Of a stretch of 64,000 nt of DNA, positions 35,401 through 47,391 are shown in pieces (the stretch's first letter is position 1; every line of letters starts with the position of its first letter). Under the pieces are notes generated by a model. It worked only from the letters and a program-made list of their open reading frames with translations. It did not search any database and was not told where the DNA came from. Both the position numbers and the translations under genes were made by a program. The DNA comes from Tubiluchus corallicola (taxonomy: Eukaryota > Priapulida > Priapulimorpha > Priapulimorphida > Tubiluchidae): assembly GCA_030141605.1 (NCBI GenBank), contig JAQGDQ010000238.1, positions 60,001 through 124,000 of the forward strand, written 5' to 3'.

Positions 35401-38400
35401 CAAGGGTGAGAACCTAAATGCGTACATCCTACATGCATTTCCGCCCATGCACCAGGCGAATTAATAGTCAATATAATATAATAAAAACTTTATCTATATG
35501 ATCAGCTAAAAGCACAGAATTGTGTAAAAAGTTTGACGTTGATGTAAAATAATACCGCTGACGTAGGAGTTTTATAGCTGAGCTTGACGTTCACTCTCGT
35601 GATTAAAAATTCATTACGTTTTTAAAAGGCATTAGTAATTTTCGCAGTTTAATCCTAATTCAATTGATACGTGTACAAAAAATTAATTTTAGATAAGATT
35701 GTTTGAATAGAATACGAAGCAGCTGACGCAGTACCTAGAGTTTGTTTAGTGTGAAATTACAACATGGCCACAATTCTCAACAGTGATCAAGCGAATATTG
35801 TTTTCTTAACAGTATATTATTTCTTATCGTAACACATGAAGGCGCACTGTACATCCTGGTTAAACATAAGTTTTCCAGTGCACAAAAACAGAATAAATCA
35901 TGGTTTAGTGTGGATCACTATTAAAATGTCCTTTCGAAAGAAAAACTTTTGAAAAATTAACCTACTTAGGCCCATTTCATAGTGAGTACGCAAGGAAAAT
36001 GACGTAAGTTATTGCTGGAAGAAAATCAGAAAACTTTTACAAAATTTCCGATTTTTTCTCGAAATCCCATGAAGCAAGAAAGTTAATTTCACAGTGAAAC
36101 CGCGCTGCAGCTACTTTGCAAGTTTCATACTGTATAATCATGTCTAACTTAATAATTAGTAATAAATTAATAATATGTACAATTAATAATGTTAGTCAAT
36201 GTAATGTCAGACCTGTTTGTTTTTTAGTAAAGTTCTACTAATAACTTCAAAATCTGAAAATATACATATATAAAATGAATATTTGCGTGCGCTTCTTTTC
36301 TTATTTTACAAGTGCAGCCATCGATGTTGCATTAACAAAACATAAAATTGTTAGCCTGTTAAAAGAGATCTTAAAACTTAAAATTTTATGCTGAAATGTT
36401 TCAATTGTTGTTCGTTAAATTAGTAAGAAGTAATTGAGTAGTTAAATTTAAAACTAAATTCCGTGAGGATTCATCACGAAAATGGAACATGCAATATTTC
36501 TACCATGCGGCCAAATTCCTCAGGAGGCGGTATAGTGTTTAGTTGGTTGGCTGCAAAATTCCTCCCGAGGAATTGCATGAGTCAATTTGCTACGCGTCCT
36601 CACTGTGAAATGGACATTGGCGCGAGGTTTAGTGACCAAGAACTTTCTTTGTTGGACTATGTCCCTGGTCAGTGCTTTATCGAGAAAATTTGGCACTTTT
36701 GAGCTCTTGTCACAGAGCTTGATCTATGTATCCCAAATTAAAGTGTAATCGTGTAGGAGTAATTATTATCTTATTGTAACGCGTATGTAGCACAGGTGGG
36801 ATAGGTTGATATCCAACTTTCGCTTAAGAGTAATTAGTCAACTAACAGCCCGATTTGGATAAATACGGCAGTTTGTAAGTAAATTGTACAAGAATAAAAA
36901 CGGTGTTTTTCTCATGCATTACACGTTGAATGTAATAAAAGTAACTAGACTGCATATTTATAAATTTTTGAACAATTGTCACATGATAAAGCGTTGATGG
37001 TAATACTAGTAATATTGCAAATTACAGCCAATTCATGTCAACAATTAAGTGTGCTCAATCAAAATTATATAAAAAAGGATATCCCGTTGAAAACAAGTTT
37101 TCAAAATTAGTAGAACGCGAGAGAACAACAGTGCATACTACTACATGTAACAGGCTACAAGTGACGCGTTTTATAAAAGTTGAAATAAATAGTATAAAGG
37201 TTCAAACAAAAGCGTCATGTCGAGAACAAGAATAAAATCTGGCATCATTGTCGAGAACGGGAAATTACTTTGGTTCCTAAATCTCGCTTCTTTCGTGTTT
37301 AGCTCAGAAAAGGTGGGAGAGTCGATGTATCAAACTAAATGTTTTATCTAAAGTTTTTTCTCGAAAAGTATTATTAGTGTTTGATATCCATTGCCGCGTC
37401 ACCTGTATATATTTGTAAATGAAAGCAATAAACAAATGAGTTAACACATCATGATGTAATATTTACATTACCACTTCATATATAACGACATAACATAACA
37501 ACTTCACTTGTAAATAGAGCAAAATAGTGTTAATCAAAGTTATGAAATTAACAATTCAATATATCATCTTGAGATTCTTTACTGACATTGTTCTGTGTTC
37601 GGAATTCGCTACAAACTATTTACGAGTTCTAATTAGTATATTTTGTTTCGTGCAAATCTTCAATGAACAACGACATGAATTTGTAATTAGATACACACTG
37701 TGATAGCCGGTTGCCCAGCATCTTTAGCAGAAGCTACAAAACTTATTTAATTAGTGAAGAAGTTGTGGCGGAACCGTACCTCTGCTGGCTCACTGTGTCA
37801 TCTATAACTCATTAAAAATTCATCTTTTTTAAAAATGGGTTTGTGACGTGTTGTAGTGTAGATTTGTCAAACAATTTGCGATCATTTAAAAACATTTGCA
37901 AGCGTTTAGCTATATAGCCAAGTCAACCGTAAAGAATGCTGCCTAGACCTTCGATCATTTACTGATGTTTTTGTGCTGGATGATTTTACCTTGATCAATC
38001 ACCTTGATCTGTTACCTTGAATGCATTTTTATGTACAGAAATCGAATCTTCAATTTGTTTAGGATAATAGGATCAATTTTTGAAGCGCATAAGTGACACT
38101 ACAATTTTTTTGGAGACAAAAGCTTAGCTTTCTCTCGACCGTTGTCTCCTCCAAGCACGCGCGTGCACAATATGCAATCTCAAGAGGTGCTTCATAATTT
38201 ACACGGCGATTTGTTACTGTGAACTTTGTCTCTTTGTTCAGGACTTTCTCCAACATACCTATTTCTCAGTTTCTGCTAACAATTGGAACCCGTGTATGAT
38301 TTTGCAAACCTAGCAGGGGAAACTGGTTAACTGTACGCCTTGAAAGCTATTGGCCAAACATGGAAGCCAGCTTCTAGTGGATTTTGATGCTACTTTTGAT

Positions 38401-38810
38401 TTGTACGTTTGTCAAAACAAGTGCTCTATGGAATCTAATAGCAGATCTTAAGGTAGATGTAGGAATAATGGGCCGGCGTGTCTTAAATGCAATCTCTGAT
38501 GAGGTTTAGAACATTTTTGATCTAAACTATTTTGTTCATACTCATTATATCTTGATATTCTCTTAATTACTGTAAATATGTAATTTTGTAAATAACTTAT
38601 GTTTCGAAGTTTTGTTAATTTCCAGTAATTTTATAATATTGTAGTTCTTTTTTCGTAATATTAATTGTAGATGTGACGCTGTTGCCAATATTCAGTAAGT
38701 CGTTTACGTTGTATATGATTGACTAGTATACTGCCTCCTATACACTGTATACATTTCTTATGTGCAATGTACTTCGTAATACGTAAGTTTTTAATTGGCA
38801 AACAAAGATT
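32450..38810. other. Gene desert, no confirmed gene
   Basis: AT-rich intergenic sequence with only short unsupported open frames. One 65-codon ATG frame at 36505-36702 has a balanced composition but no splice or homology support. A tRNA-like SINE relic is listed separately. Confidence 0.5.
33945..34260 (-). repeat. tRNA-derived SINE relic
   Basis: The minus strand contains GGTTCAAATCCC (33955-33966), a near-consensus B box of the Pol III promoter, preceded by a tRNA-like anticodon arm (TTTGTAATCCATGAG). No matching acceptor stem, so not a functional tRNA. Confidence 0.4.
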
Positions 38811-38813
38811 TTG

Positions 38814-39653
<840 letters not shown>

Positions 39654-40037
39654 TGTGCGCATGCGTGCTTGGGCAAGCAGCCGACAACAGAGAGCCATAT
39701 TCTGCTAGAAAATTCAGCCCATCATTAACGTTGTAGCGACACATTATCCTCCCAATTCACAAGATTTGATTGTCATTTCCATTTCACGTACTTGCTGCTA
39801 ATTAAATAGTCAAATCACATGTGGCATCCTATACTGACCTGCTGTATTTCTAGCTAGATTACTATAACTTGTAATACAATAGAAAATAATTTCTTGAAAG
39901 CACTTGGAAATGATTAAAATACAATTCGACGATCTTTAGCGATAAGAAAAATAAAAGAATAAGATTTGTCATGGACGTAATTGCCATGTCAGAGCCGGTC
40001 CTGCTACAGTAAGGGTATATAATTGACAACCACTGCT

Positions 40038-40395
40038 ATCATCAATATCATCATCATCATCATCATCACCATCATCATCATTATCATAGTCATCATCATC
40101 AACAACAACATCTAGGTCGTCTATGTGTGCCCCCGTAGAGATACCTAGGCCGCTCCACCACTTTCTGGCACGTTATGTTTTAGCTATTTTAACAGATATT
40201 TACTTTCTAAAGTTAGGTCTCGCTGTGGACGCAAATATTTTCTAAAAATTCGTCTGGACACTACCCCACTCATGCAAACGGGTTCAGTGTGAGAATAGTC
40301 CCTTGCATAAACGTGACATCATCATCATATTCGTGATTATCATCATCGACGTCACAGTAGTCGTCATCGTCATCATCGTCGTCGTCGTTGTCATA
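40038..40395. repeat. Two (ATC)n tracts
   Basis: Imperfect ATC/CATCAT runs at about 40038-40108 and 40318-40395, separated by unique sequence. Confidence 0.85.
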
Positions 40396-40999
40396 TTCGT
40401 TTCGTTTTAACCAGTTTTACAAAATGAGCAAGAATTTGTAAACTAACGAGCTAGTAATTTTACAAATTACTAGTAACAGTGTTTTTACTTTTTTTGTTCT
40501 TGTTATCTTTTCTTAATTTATTTTTCTGTTTTACATCTCTTCATTTTCGTTTCTGTGTTTTCAAAACCACATTTTCTTTCCCTTCCTGTCTTTTATCCCT
40601 TTGTCCTTTTTCTTTTTTATCATTTTTGTGCGTTTCATTTTTATTTTCATTTCTTTTCTCCACACGTTCTTGTTTTTTCTCTGGTTTTCTTTTACATTTT
40701 CAACCTTGTTTTCCGTTTTACCTTTTTGTTACGGCTCGTTTTCTTCGTTTCGTTCTTTCTTACGTGTGTAATATGAATACGTGTGTAATATGAGGTATTC
40801 AAATTGCATGAAGAAATTCGAGTTTCGAGCATGAAATTTTGGCATTTAAAATAGTTCTATTGCTTGGGCTCCTTTTGTTTTTCATTGCTTGCATTTATTA
40901 TTGCAATTACGTTTTCATTTGCTTTTTAATCTTGATATTATTTTGATTTGTTTTGATTTTATTTTGCTTGAAATTTATTTTAGTTAAGTTTTGTTAAGT

Positions 41000-41195
41000 A
41001 TGCAACTTTTATGATTTTTTTCATTTTGAAGTTTTCTTTATAAATAAGCATAACAGCATTAGCCACCTTAACATGTGTTGAGAGCAACAAAGACTTTATG
41101 GTCTCTCTGTCACTCCGTCTCAAGTTATATTTGCAAGTTGTTGTTACTTGTAGTTGTTACATCTAAAGAGACAATAAACTATTCTATTCTATTTT
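41000..41195 (+). repeat. Possible LINE 3' end
   Basis: Sequence finishing GAGACAATAAACTATTCTATTCTA, a polyadenylation-like hexamer plus a short TATTC repeat, which is a common 3' terminus of CR1/Jockey-like elements. No coding part is attached. Confidence 0.35.
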
Positions 41196-41199
41196 GTGT

Positions 41200-42749
41200 T
41201 TTTCCTTTTAAGGCCCATGTTGTTTGATAATACTGGGCTCTGGAAGGAAGAAATGGGTAAAAAACTATATTGACATAAATATATCACACAGTTTTATATG
41301 TCCAGTAGAAGAACCGTGACAAAAAGTGGGCACAAAAGATTTAATTTTTCACTGACCTAGGTTTTATTAGTGGAAACCATCCAACGTGTGTAGTAAACCC
41401 AGTACCTCATTGCCGCGTGTAAGTTGAAACCTAATAATGCATCGCTAACAAGAAATGCTAAAGTTATTTATAGTGCGCTCCTAGCGGTGACTCCGGAAAA
41501 CAGAATTCCAAACTTCCGCGGTCAAAAAGTGTTGGGAACATTTTTCACATTTTCAAATTCGTAAATAACTTTGCTAACACTTAACTGACTCGGATAAAAT
41601 TAGCACCAATTAAGTGATTACAACACGAAAAGCCAAGTTGACATAAGACAACAAAAAGCCAATCGGTTCACGATCGCTAATCAATAACTGATAGCTGGAT
41701 GAATTTGTCGACAATATTGACATCTAATGTTGTGTTTCTCAATAATTTCAGAAGTACTGAGCCTATTTGTTTATTTTATACTTATTTCAGCTCGTAGACA
41801 AAGTCTTGAGCCATGAAAATACAACAATTACTGAGAAAACTAATTATAAAAACATAAACTTACAATTTACAGCAAATAAAAAGTGGAAATAGTTAAGATA
41901 TTTACATAACTGACATACATTAAAAGTACATTAAAATTTCGTTCCAGTGGGCAAAAATTTTGGAGCATATAAAAACATCACTACTGTAAATTACCTTTTT
42001 TATGAAACAATGACGATTCATTGTTTTATGAAGAGTTTAAAACACGACATCTAAGATTATAATGTACATTTTACGCAAAATAACTTCAAAAATGATTAAT
42101 ATTGTTCTCCCGTTGGGTTTTCGCTGCCAGGGTAGTTGTTATACCCCCTGGACTGTTGGAACCAGAGCTTTCGGTTGTCGAAAGGCCTCTATTCGAACAT
42201 CACATCCTAAAACGAGATTAGTAAACCGAACGACTCCAGCTTTCACCAGCCTTGAAATAGCGGCATAAGACCCAGCAAAAATGCTTCATTTGTTGATGAA
42301 TAGATGAGTAAAACTTGAATTTTGTTGTCATGTTTATAATGAATGAAACTTTTTGATGAATCTTGAGTAGCTGACTAAAAAAACACACAAAGAGTAAACT
42401 ACCCTCGAGGGGTTACCAAACCCTCACATTTGCACCGAAACAGTTGGGCGCTGAGAGGGCGGGTGCAGGCTTGTCCTGTTTGGCGCTCAAGCTCCAGCTA
42501 CCACTGAATTCAAGGAACAGAATACGGCATTTATATAGACTAAGCATAGGTGAAATAGGTAAGTATTTAAATTTGAGACAATCAGAAGGTAGGATTTGTG
42601 AAGTTTATGCAGGTAAGATTATTACATTTTGAATTGCAGTGGTGTTTTACTTTAAAGAGACTTTGAAATAGCATACAAGTCACATATCTGTGTCATTGAG
42701 TCTATGGAAGTTTGAACGCGAAGCAGGGCGAAGCTCAGCAACGTAACAA
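41200..42749. other. Intergenic, no gene seen
   Basis: Two open frames of 62-68 codons (42062-42268 and 42444-42632) have no homology or splice support. Nothing else is recognised. Confidence 0.5.
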
Positions 42750-42754
42750 TACAG

Positions 42755-43520
42755 AGAGGCATCCTGCAAGATACCATATTAGGTCCTCTACTCTTTTTTT
42801 ATACGTTAATAAAATTCATTTAGTTTTACATAATTCAACTTAATACAATATGCTAATGATACAACTATCTATACAGCACACGTAAACTTTCTAACATCGA
42901 AAAATAATCTAGAAAACGACATGACAAATATAAATGCAGCACTTAATTATTTCGGTTTATAAATGAATGTTGACAAGACAGAATTTATGGTTATATCACC
43001 CAAAACAAATGACTATATCTTCAGGTGCAACACTAAAAGTAGGTGACTATTCCATATAACAGCAAAAACTGTAAAACTTTTTAAGCATTACTGTTGATAA
43101 TAAACTCACTTGGGATGAACAGTTTCATCAAATACATAACAAGATGGCATTAAGCACAGCGTTCTTACGCCAAGCCAGAGGCCATTTAACCAAGAAAACA
43201 AAAATTCTCATTTCCAAAAGTCTGATATTACCACATTATCTGTATGGCTGCGCTTTTATTCCAAAGCATTAAAAATGAAAACTTTCTAAAAATAAAAAAA
43301 TGCAAAATTATGCTCTTAGATTAATACATGGCTACTCACACAAATGTGCTAAATAACATGCTGCTCCTGCAACAAATTTAAGAACTTCCATAAAATACCC
43401 ATATTAGAAGCCAATCGAGATTACAGATATATATATAATATCATTTTCTACACAGATTGTAGAAACTCGAATACCATATCTATATTTAAAGAATTTTGCC
43501 ATAGGCGTATAGTATGCAGA
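42755..43520 (+). pseudogene. LINE (Jockey/CR1-like) reverse transcriptase relic
   Basis: Blocks in order on the plus strand, with stops and frameshifts: GILQDTILGPLLFF, QYANDTTIYTA (catalytic box YADD changed to YAND), ENDMTNINAALNYFGL, MNVDKTEFMVIS, TVDNKLTWDEQFHQIHNKMA, RGHLTKKTKILISKSLILPH, and MQNYALRLIHGYSH. Inactive. It differs from the LINE at 20-22 kb. Confidence 0.85.
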
Positions 43521-44495
43521 CTTTAGCTTATTAAAGTTGTACCTATTCCAGGGCGTAACATTTGGTTTCCATTTTTAGATATATGCAGTTACATTTAGGA
43601 TCAGCAATACATCTTATAGATCAGCAGTAGATCAGCAACTCATTAATCAGTTACTTTCCTCCTTAATTATTATTTTGCTCAAAATGCCAAATTGATCAAA
43701 AGTGGGTAAAATTTGAATTGCGCTCACTCGAAACGACTTCGATAGACTTACTTAATATAAAATTTAGCAAATTTTGGTATTTAAGCACGCAAGGGTCTTA
43801 TATAGTACAACAATAGAATAGATCTACACTGAAATAAAGTGTGTGCAGAACGTTGCAATAAACCAGGAACTGATAAATCTTATCTTTCTTATAAGAGTGT
43901 AAAATCTTCCATAGAATCAAGAACAATCTTGATTCTTGCATCTCTGTTTGAATAAGATAGGATTATGTAAGATTTAAGATAATGATGATTTTTCTCGGTG
44001 ATAACACACATCTGTGTAGCAGTATGTAGTTGCATGCGCCCCACGTGAGGTGCCTAGACGGTGCCAAACGTGGCGTAACTACCGAAGAACAAAGACTACT
44101 TAGATGGTAGATCAGATAAAATGGCAGATAGCCATCTCTTCTCTGCTCTTTTCAATGTGGTTAATTAACAGGTCTCCAGATCTGACTTGGTGCAAAAAGA
44201 TCAGAGATAAGCCTTACAGGTGAAAGATTTCTAATCTTAGTACAATAGCATCGAGATGCATTCAAAGGGAATGTTACCACGTGGTAACAAGATTTTTTCA
44301 TTGCCACTAAACTTATTTTTACAAAGCGCGGCAAATAATAAAATTTAAAAAATTTTTGTTAAGTCTGAGGCACCATAGACTTTGTATTTTCTTTAAACGC
44401 TATAGATTTAACGGATATGCCAAAGTTTGGTATAAAATGCAGTTTTTGTGGTTAAAATGCGTTGTATGAGCTAGCACCAAGAGAAAGAAGGGGAA
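43521..44495. other. Intergenic, no gene seen
   Basis: AT-rich, with a small perfect hairpin AGAATCAAGA/TCTTGATTCT near 43915-43938. Confidence 0.5.
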
Positions 44496-44499
44496 GAAG

Positions 44500-44640
44500 A
44501 AACAGAGAAAAACAAATAAAGAGAAAGAGACAGACAAATGGACGGAAAGACGGATGGACGGACAGAAAGACAGGCAAGCAGACAGACAGACAGACAGACA
44601 AACGGACGGACGGACAGACCGACAGAGAAGAGAGGAAAGA
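44500..44640. repeat. GACA/GACG imperfect tetranucleotide tract
   Basis: GAAA, GACA and GACGGA units in an interrupted run. Confidence 0.9.
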
Positions 44641-44649
44641 GGGAAAGGC

Positions 44650-45385
44650 AACTATGAACTAATGATCTAAAAACAACGTTCCGTGTTATACCCGCCAAAC
44701 TTTTGTGACTTACCTGCGTGGAAGTAACATTAGAACACAGTTGAATAACATCAAAGAGAGCCGCTCAAACTGCCGCACGTGTAAGTCCTATGTACACGTT
44801 TTGCGTATTCATTCATTTATGCGTAAATTCATCTCAAATTAAGGTCATGCAAAATCAAATCACTGGCCCTTGGTGCAGTCAGGTAGATAAGATAGATCAT
44901 TATCATCTTAAAACTAAATAATAAACGAAACTACATCCGCATATAATGATAAGCCTTGATAAGAATCAGACGTTTTTAAAATTTAGTTAACGAAAAACAG
45001 TGCATCTGCATATTTTGTGAAAAGTACATCTGCTGGTTCTCACTATTATACACAAAAGTTCTTTATCGTCCATGTTACGCATTTTGCTTAATTAACCTCT
45101 GTTATTGGGTTATTCTTCTTTCTACTGACAAAAGATGGCGCCACATGCACGTTGCAAGCTAAGTTAAATTAACCCAGGCTAGAGAGACTAGTCATTTGTA
45201 CAACGTTTTACAATATTTCAATGCTTCGATTACGGTTTTTTTGCAAGCAATTTAGCTGTTAAAATGAATCTTGGACTCGATTAAACTCTAACATTGTATT
45301 TATTTCAACTATAATGTGTTCATGCTTTCCGGTCCTCCGAATAATTTTATTTCACATTTATTCCGTTATATAAATATATAGGGAG
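44650..45385. other. Intergenic, no gene seen
   Basis: No supported coding sequence or structured element. Confidence 0.5.
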
Positions 45386-45421
45386 AAATGAAGTGAGAGA
45401 AATTCAGAGACAGAAAGAGAG

Positions 45422-45422
<1 letters not shown>

Positions 45423-45462
<40 letters not shown>

Positions 45463-45475
45463 AGAGAGAGAGGAA

Positions 45476-45562
<87 letters not shown>
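45423..45562. repeat. (GA)n microsatellite
   Basis: GA run with GAAA interruptions. A complementary (CT)n run lies about 380 bp downstream. Confidence 0.96.
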
Positions 45563-45563
<1 letters not shown>

Positions 45564-45898
45564 GGGAGAAAGAGGAAGAGAGAGTGAAAGAATTGTTACA
45601 ACAGTGTCGATTTGACTGACGATAAGAAATTTAATTCTGTTAAAACTGCGTTACAGTTCTGCGTCATTTTGCGTTTTTTGCATTCTTGACACAGCAGATA
45701 ACATTGTTAGTTTTAGCTTTTTTACGTCTATCGAAAGCAACTACAGTGCAGTACTAAAGTATCAATTTGATTTTTTTCTATTTAGTGAAACATAATTAGT
45801 CTGTAAACTGCCTAGTACGATTAGCGCCTCTCCCCTTCGTATAGTGCTTTATAAATTACAACTAAAACACAATCAAAGGCAAACTTCTCTCTCTATTC

Positions 45899-45937
45899 CC
45901 TTCTTCTTTTCTCCCAACCTCCCCCCTCTCCCTCCCT

Positions 45938-45987
<50 letters not shown>

Positions 45988-46012
45988 GCTTTTTCTCTGA
46001 CTCTCTCTCTTA
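45899..46012. repeat. (CT)n / CCCTCC pyrimidine tract
   Basis: Pyrimidine-only stretch CCCCCCTCTCCCTCC followed by (CT)n. Opposite in orientation to the GA tract at 45423, so the two could pair in a transcript. Confidence 0.93.
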
Positions 46013-46947
46013 TTATCTAAACCCTATCTAAGTTTAATTTTTAAACGTTACATTTTTTGGGTCATGTTGGGTCACAACAAATGATCTAATTACAAAACAT
46101 GAAGTATTTAGTGTGCGACGCACTGGCATACATTTCCCTAGGTTTGTCAGTTATTTTTGTCATTTGTAATAAAAATTCATGACGATATATATGTAAATAT
46201 AAATGCTGTACGAAATTATTATAATTACCTTGTTCATGTACTGCTCTGACCCTGAATCAGATATGCACTTGTCCCTACTGTGCATCTGACAACGTAAAAA
46301 TTATCTCACTGCGTTAGTTTAATTTTAGAATCCTTAGGCTGTAAACCATCGAAAATTTCAGAATAAAAGGCATATACATCCGACTCGAGAGTAATATAAC
46401 TTAGGCCCACAACCTAAATATCTCTTATCAAATAAACAAAAGTAACTAGTGCTTTTGAAAGGTCTCGAACGTGGATCAAGTTACATCTTGGGTTACTTTA
46501 CTTATGCTTGAGAATTCACTTATATTTATTCTAGAAAAAACGTTTTCGTCTTGCATTTGCAAATGCAGGCCTAGTAAAAGCAATTGCACATATTTCTGAC
46601 TCATTTTTCTTGATCGCCACTGTAACGTTATTATTTTATATCCAATTAAATTAATTTTCAATGCTTTGTTGATCTTCCAGCTTAACTGCTAGGCGGTCAG
46701 AGTTGGACAAGGGCCAATCCAGAATAAGGTTTCCTCTGTTTACCTTGCACCAATTTCATACATAGATGCGCTTTAGTATGACATCTATTTCAAACACAAG
46801 ATTTTGTCGATTAAAATCATTTGTTTGATTTAGATGATGCGGCCCGTGCAGTATCACATTAATGGCATTCACTGTAAAGTTTGTGGACGTGCATCGGTAA
46901 GTTCCATCACCTCAGGTAAAGATTACCAAAGTACAAAGAGGCGGAGA

Positions 46948-46955
46948 GTTCCCAC
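46948..46955 (-). promoter_or_regulatory. Su(H)/RBPJ (CSL) binding site of the HES gene
   Basis: TTCCCACG, i.e. CGTGGGAA on the minus strand, a perfect match to the CSL consensus YGTGRGAA, about 370 bp upstream of the HES start codon. It would make HES a direct Notch target, as is usual for the family. I see no second, paired site nearby. Confidence 0.65.
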
Positions 46956-46988
46956 GATCGCTCTGGCATGCTGCCCACCTAAGGTCGG

Positions 46989-47126
46989 CACGTGTGACAT
47001 GAAAACCCCGCCCTCACACCCGGACAACGACCAATTAAATGCGGTTGGTCGCGAGCCGATGCATGCTGCAATTGGACACTGTCATCACAACGCAACGCCT
47101 GATTGGCTAGTGATACTTGTCAGGTG
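46989..47126 (+). promoter_or_regulatory. HES proximal promoter cluster
   Basis: E-box CACGTG at 46989-46994, GC box CCCCGCCC at 47006-47013, CCAAT at 47031-47035 and inverted CCAAT (ATTGG) at 47071-47075 and 47102-47106, E-box CAGGTG at 47121-47126. This is a GC-richer island in AT-rich sequence. An open frame across it (46834-47127) is considered incidental. Transcription probably starts between 47130 and 47250. Confidence 0.55.
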
Positions 47127-47153
47127 AAAAAACTTTATTCTGATGAGCGTCCG

Positions 47154-47159
47154 CACGAG
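47154..47159 (+). promoter_or_regulatory. Possible N-box (HES autorepression site)
   Basis: CACGAG matches the N-box CACNAG bound by HES repressors. Position near the presumed start site would suit autorepression. A six-base motif, so weak on its own. Confidence 0.3.
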
Positions 47160-47322
47160 TTACGAGTGCTACTTGAAATTTTAGATTACCAGCAAGAATT
47201 TAGTAGAAAAGTTGTCTGTACTCGAAAAAAATATTTAGTGTGAATGGCAAACTAGTTGCGATGCCAGACAGTTTCACTGTGGTTTGTGTTTTAGGTATAT
47301 AGCGTGTTAACAATTTTTCATT

Positions 47323-47391
47323 ATGACGGAAGAAAAGTATTCCACATTATCGCCAGCTCCTGGTCCTATCAAAGCTAGCGAACATAGAAAG
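47323..47391 (+). CDS. HES exon 1
   Basis: ATG at 47323 gives [20 protein letters not shown] then HRK; donor AAG|GTAACA. An upstream in-frame ATG was not seen. Confidence 0.95.

Noticed and set aside
46834-47127. 97-codon open frame upstream of HES
   Set aside because: It covers the promoter motif cluster, has no homology, and stops before the HES exon. GC-rich sequence lacks stops by chance.
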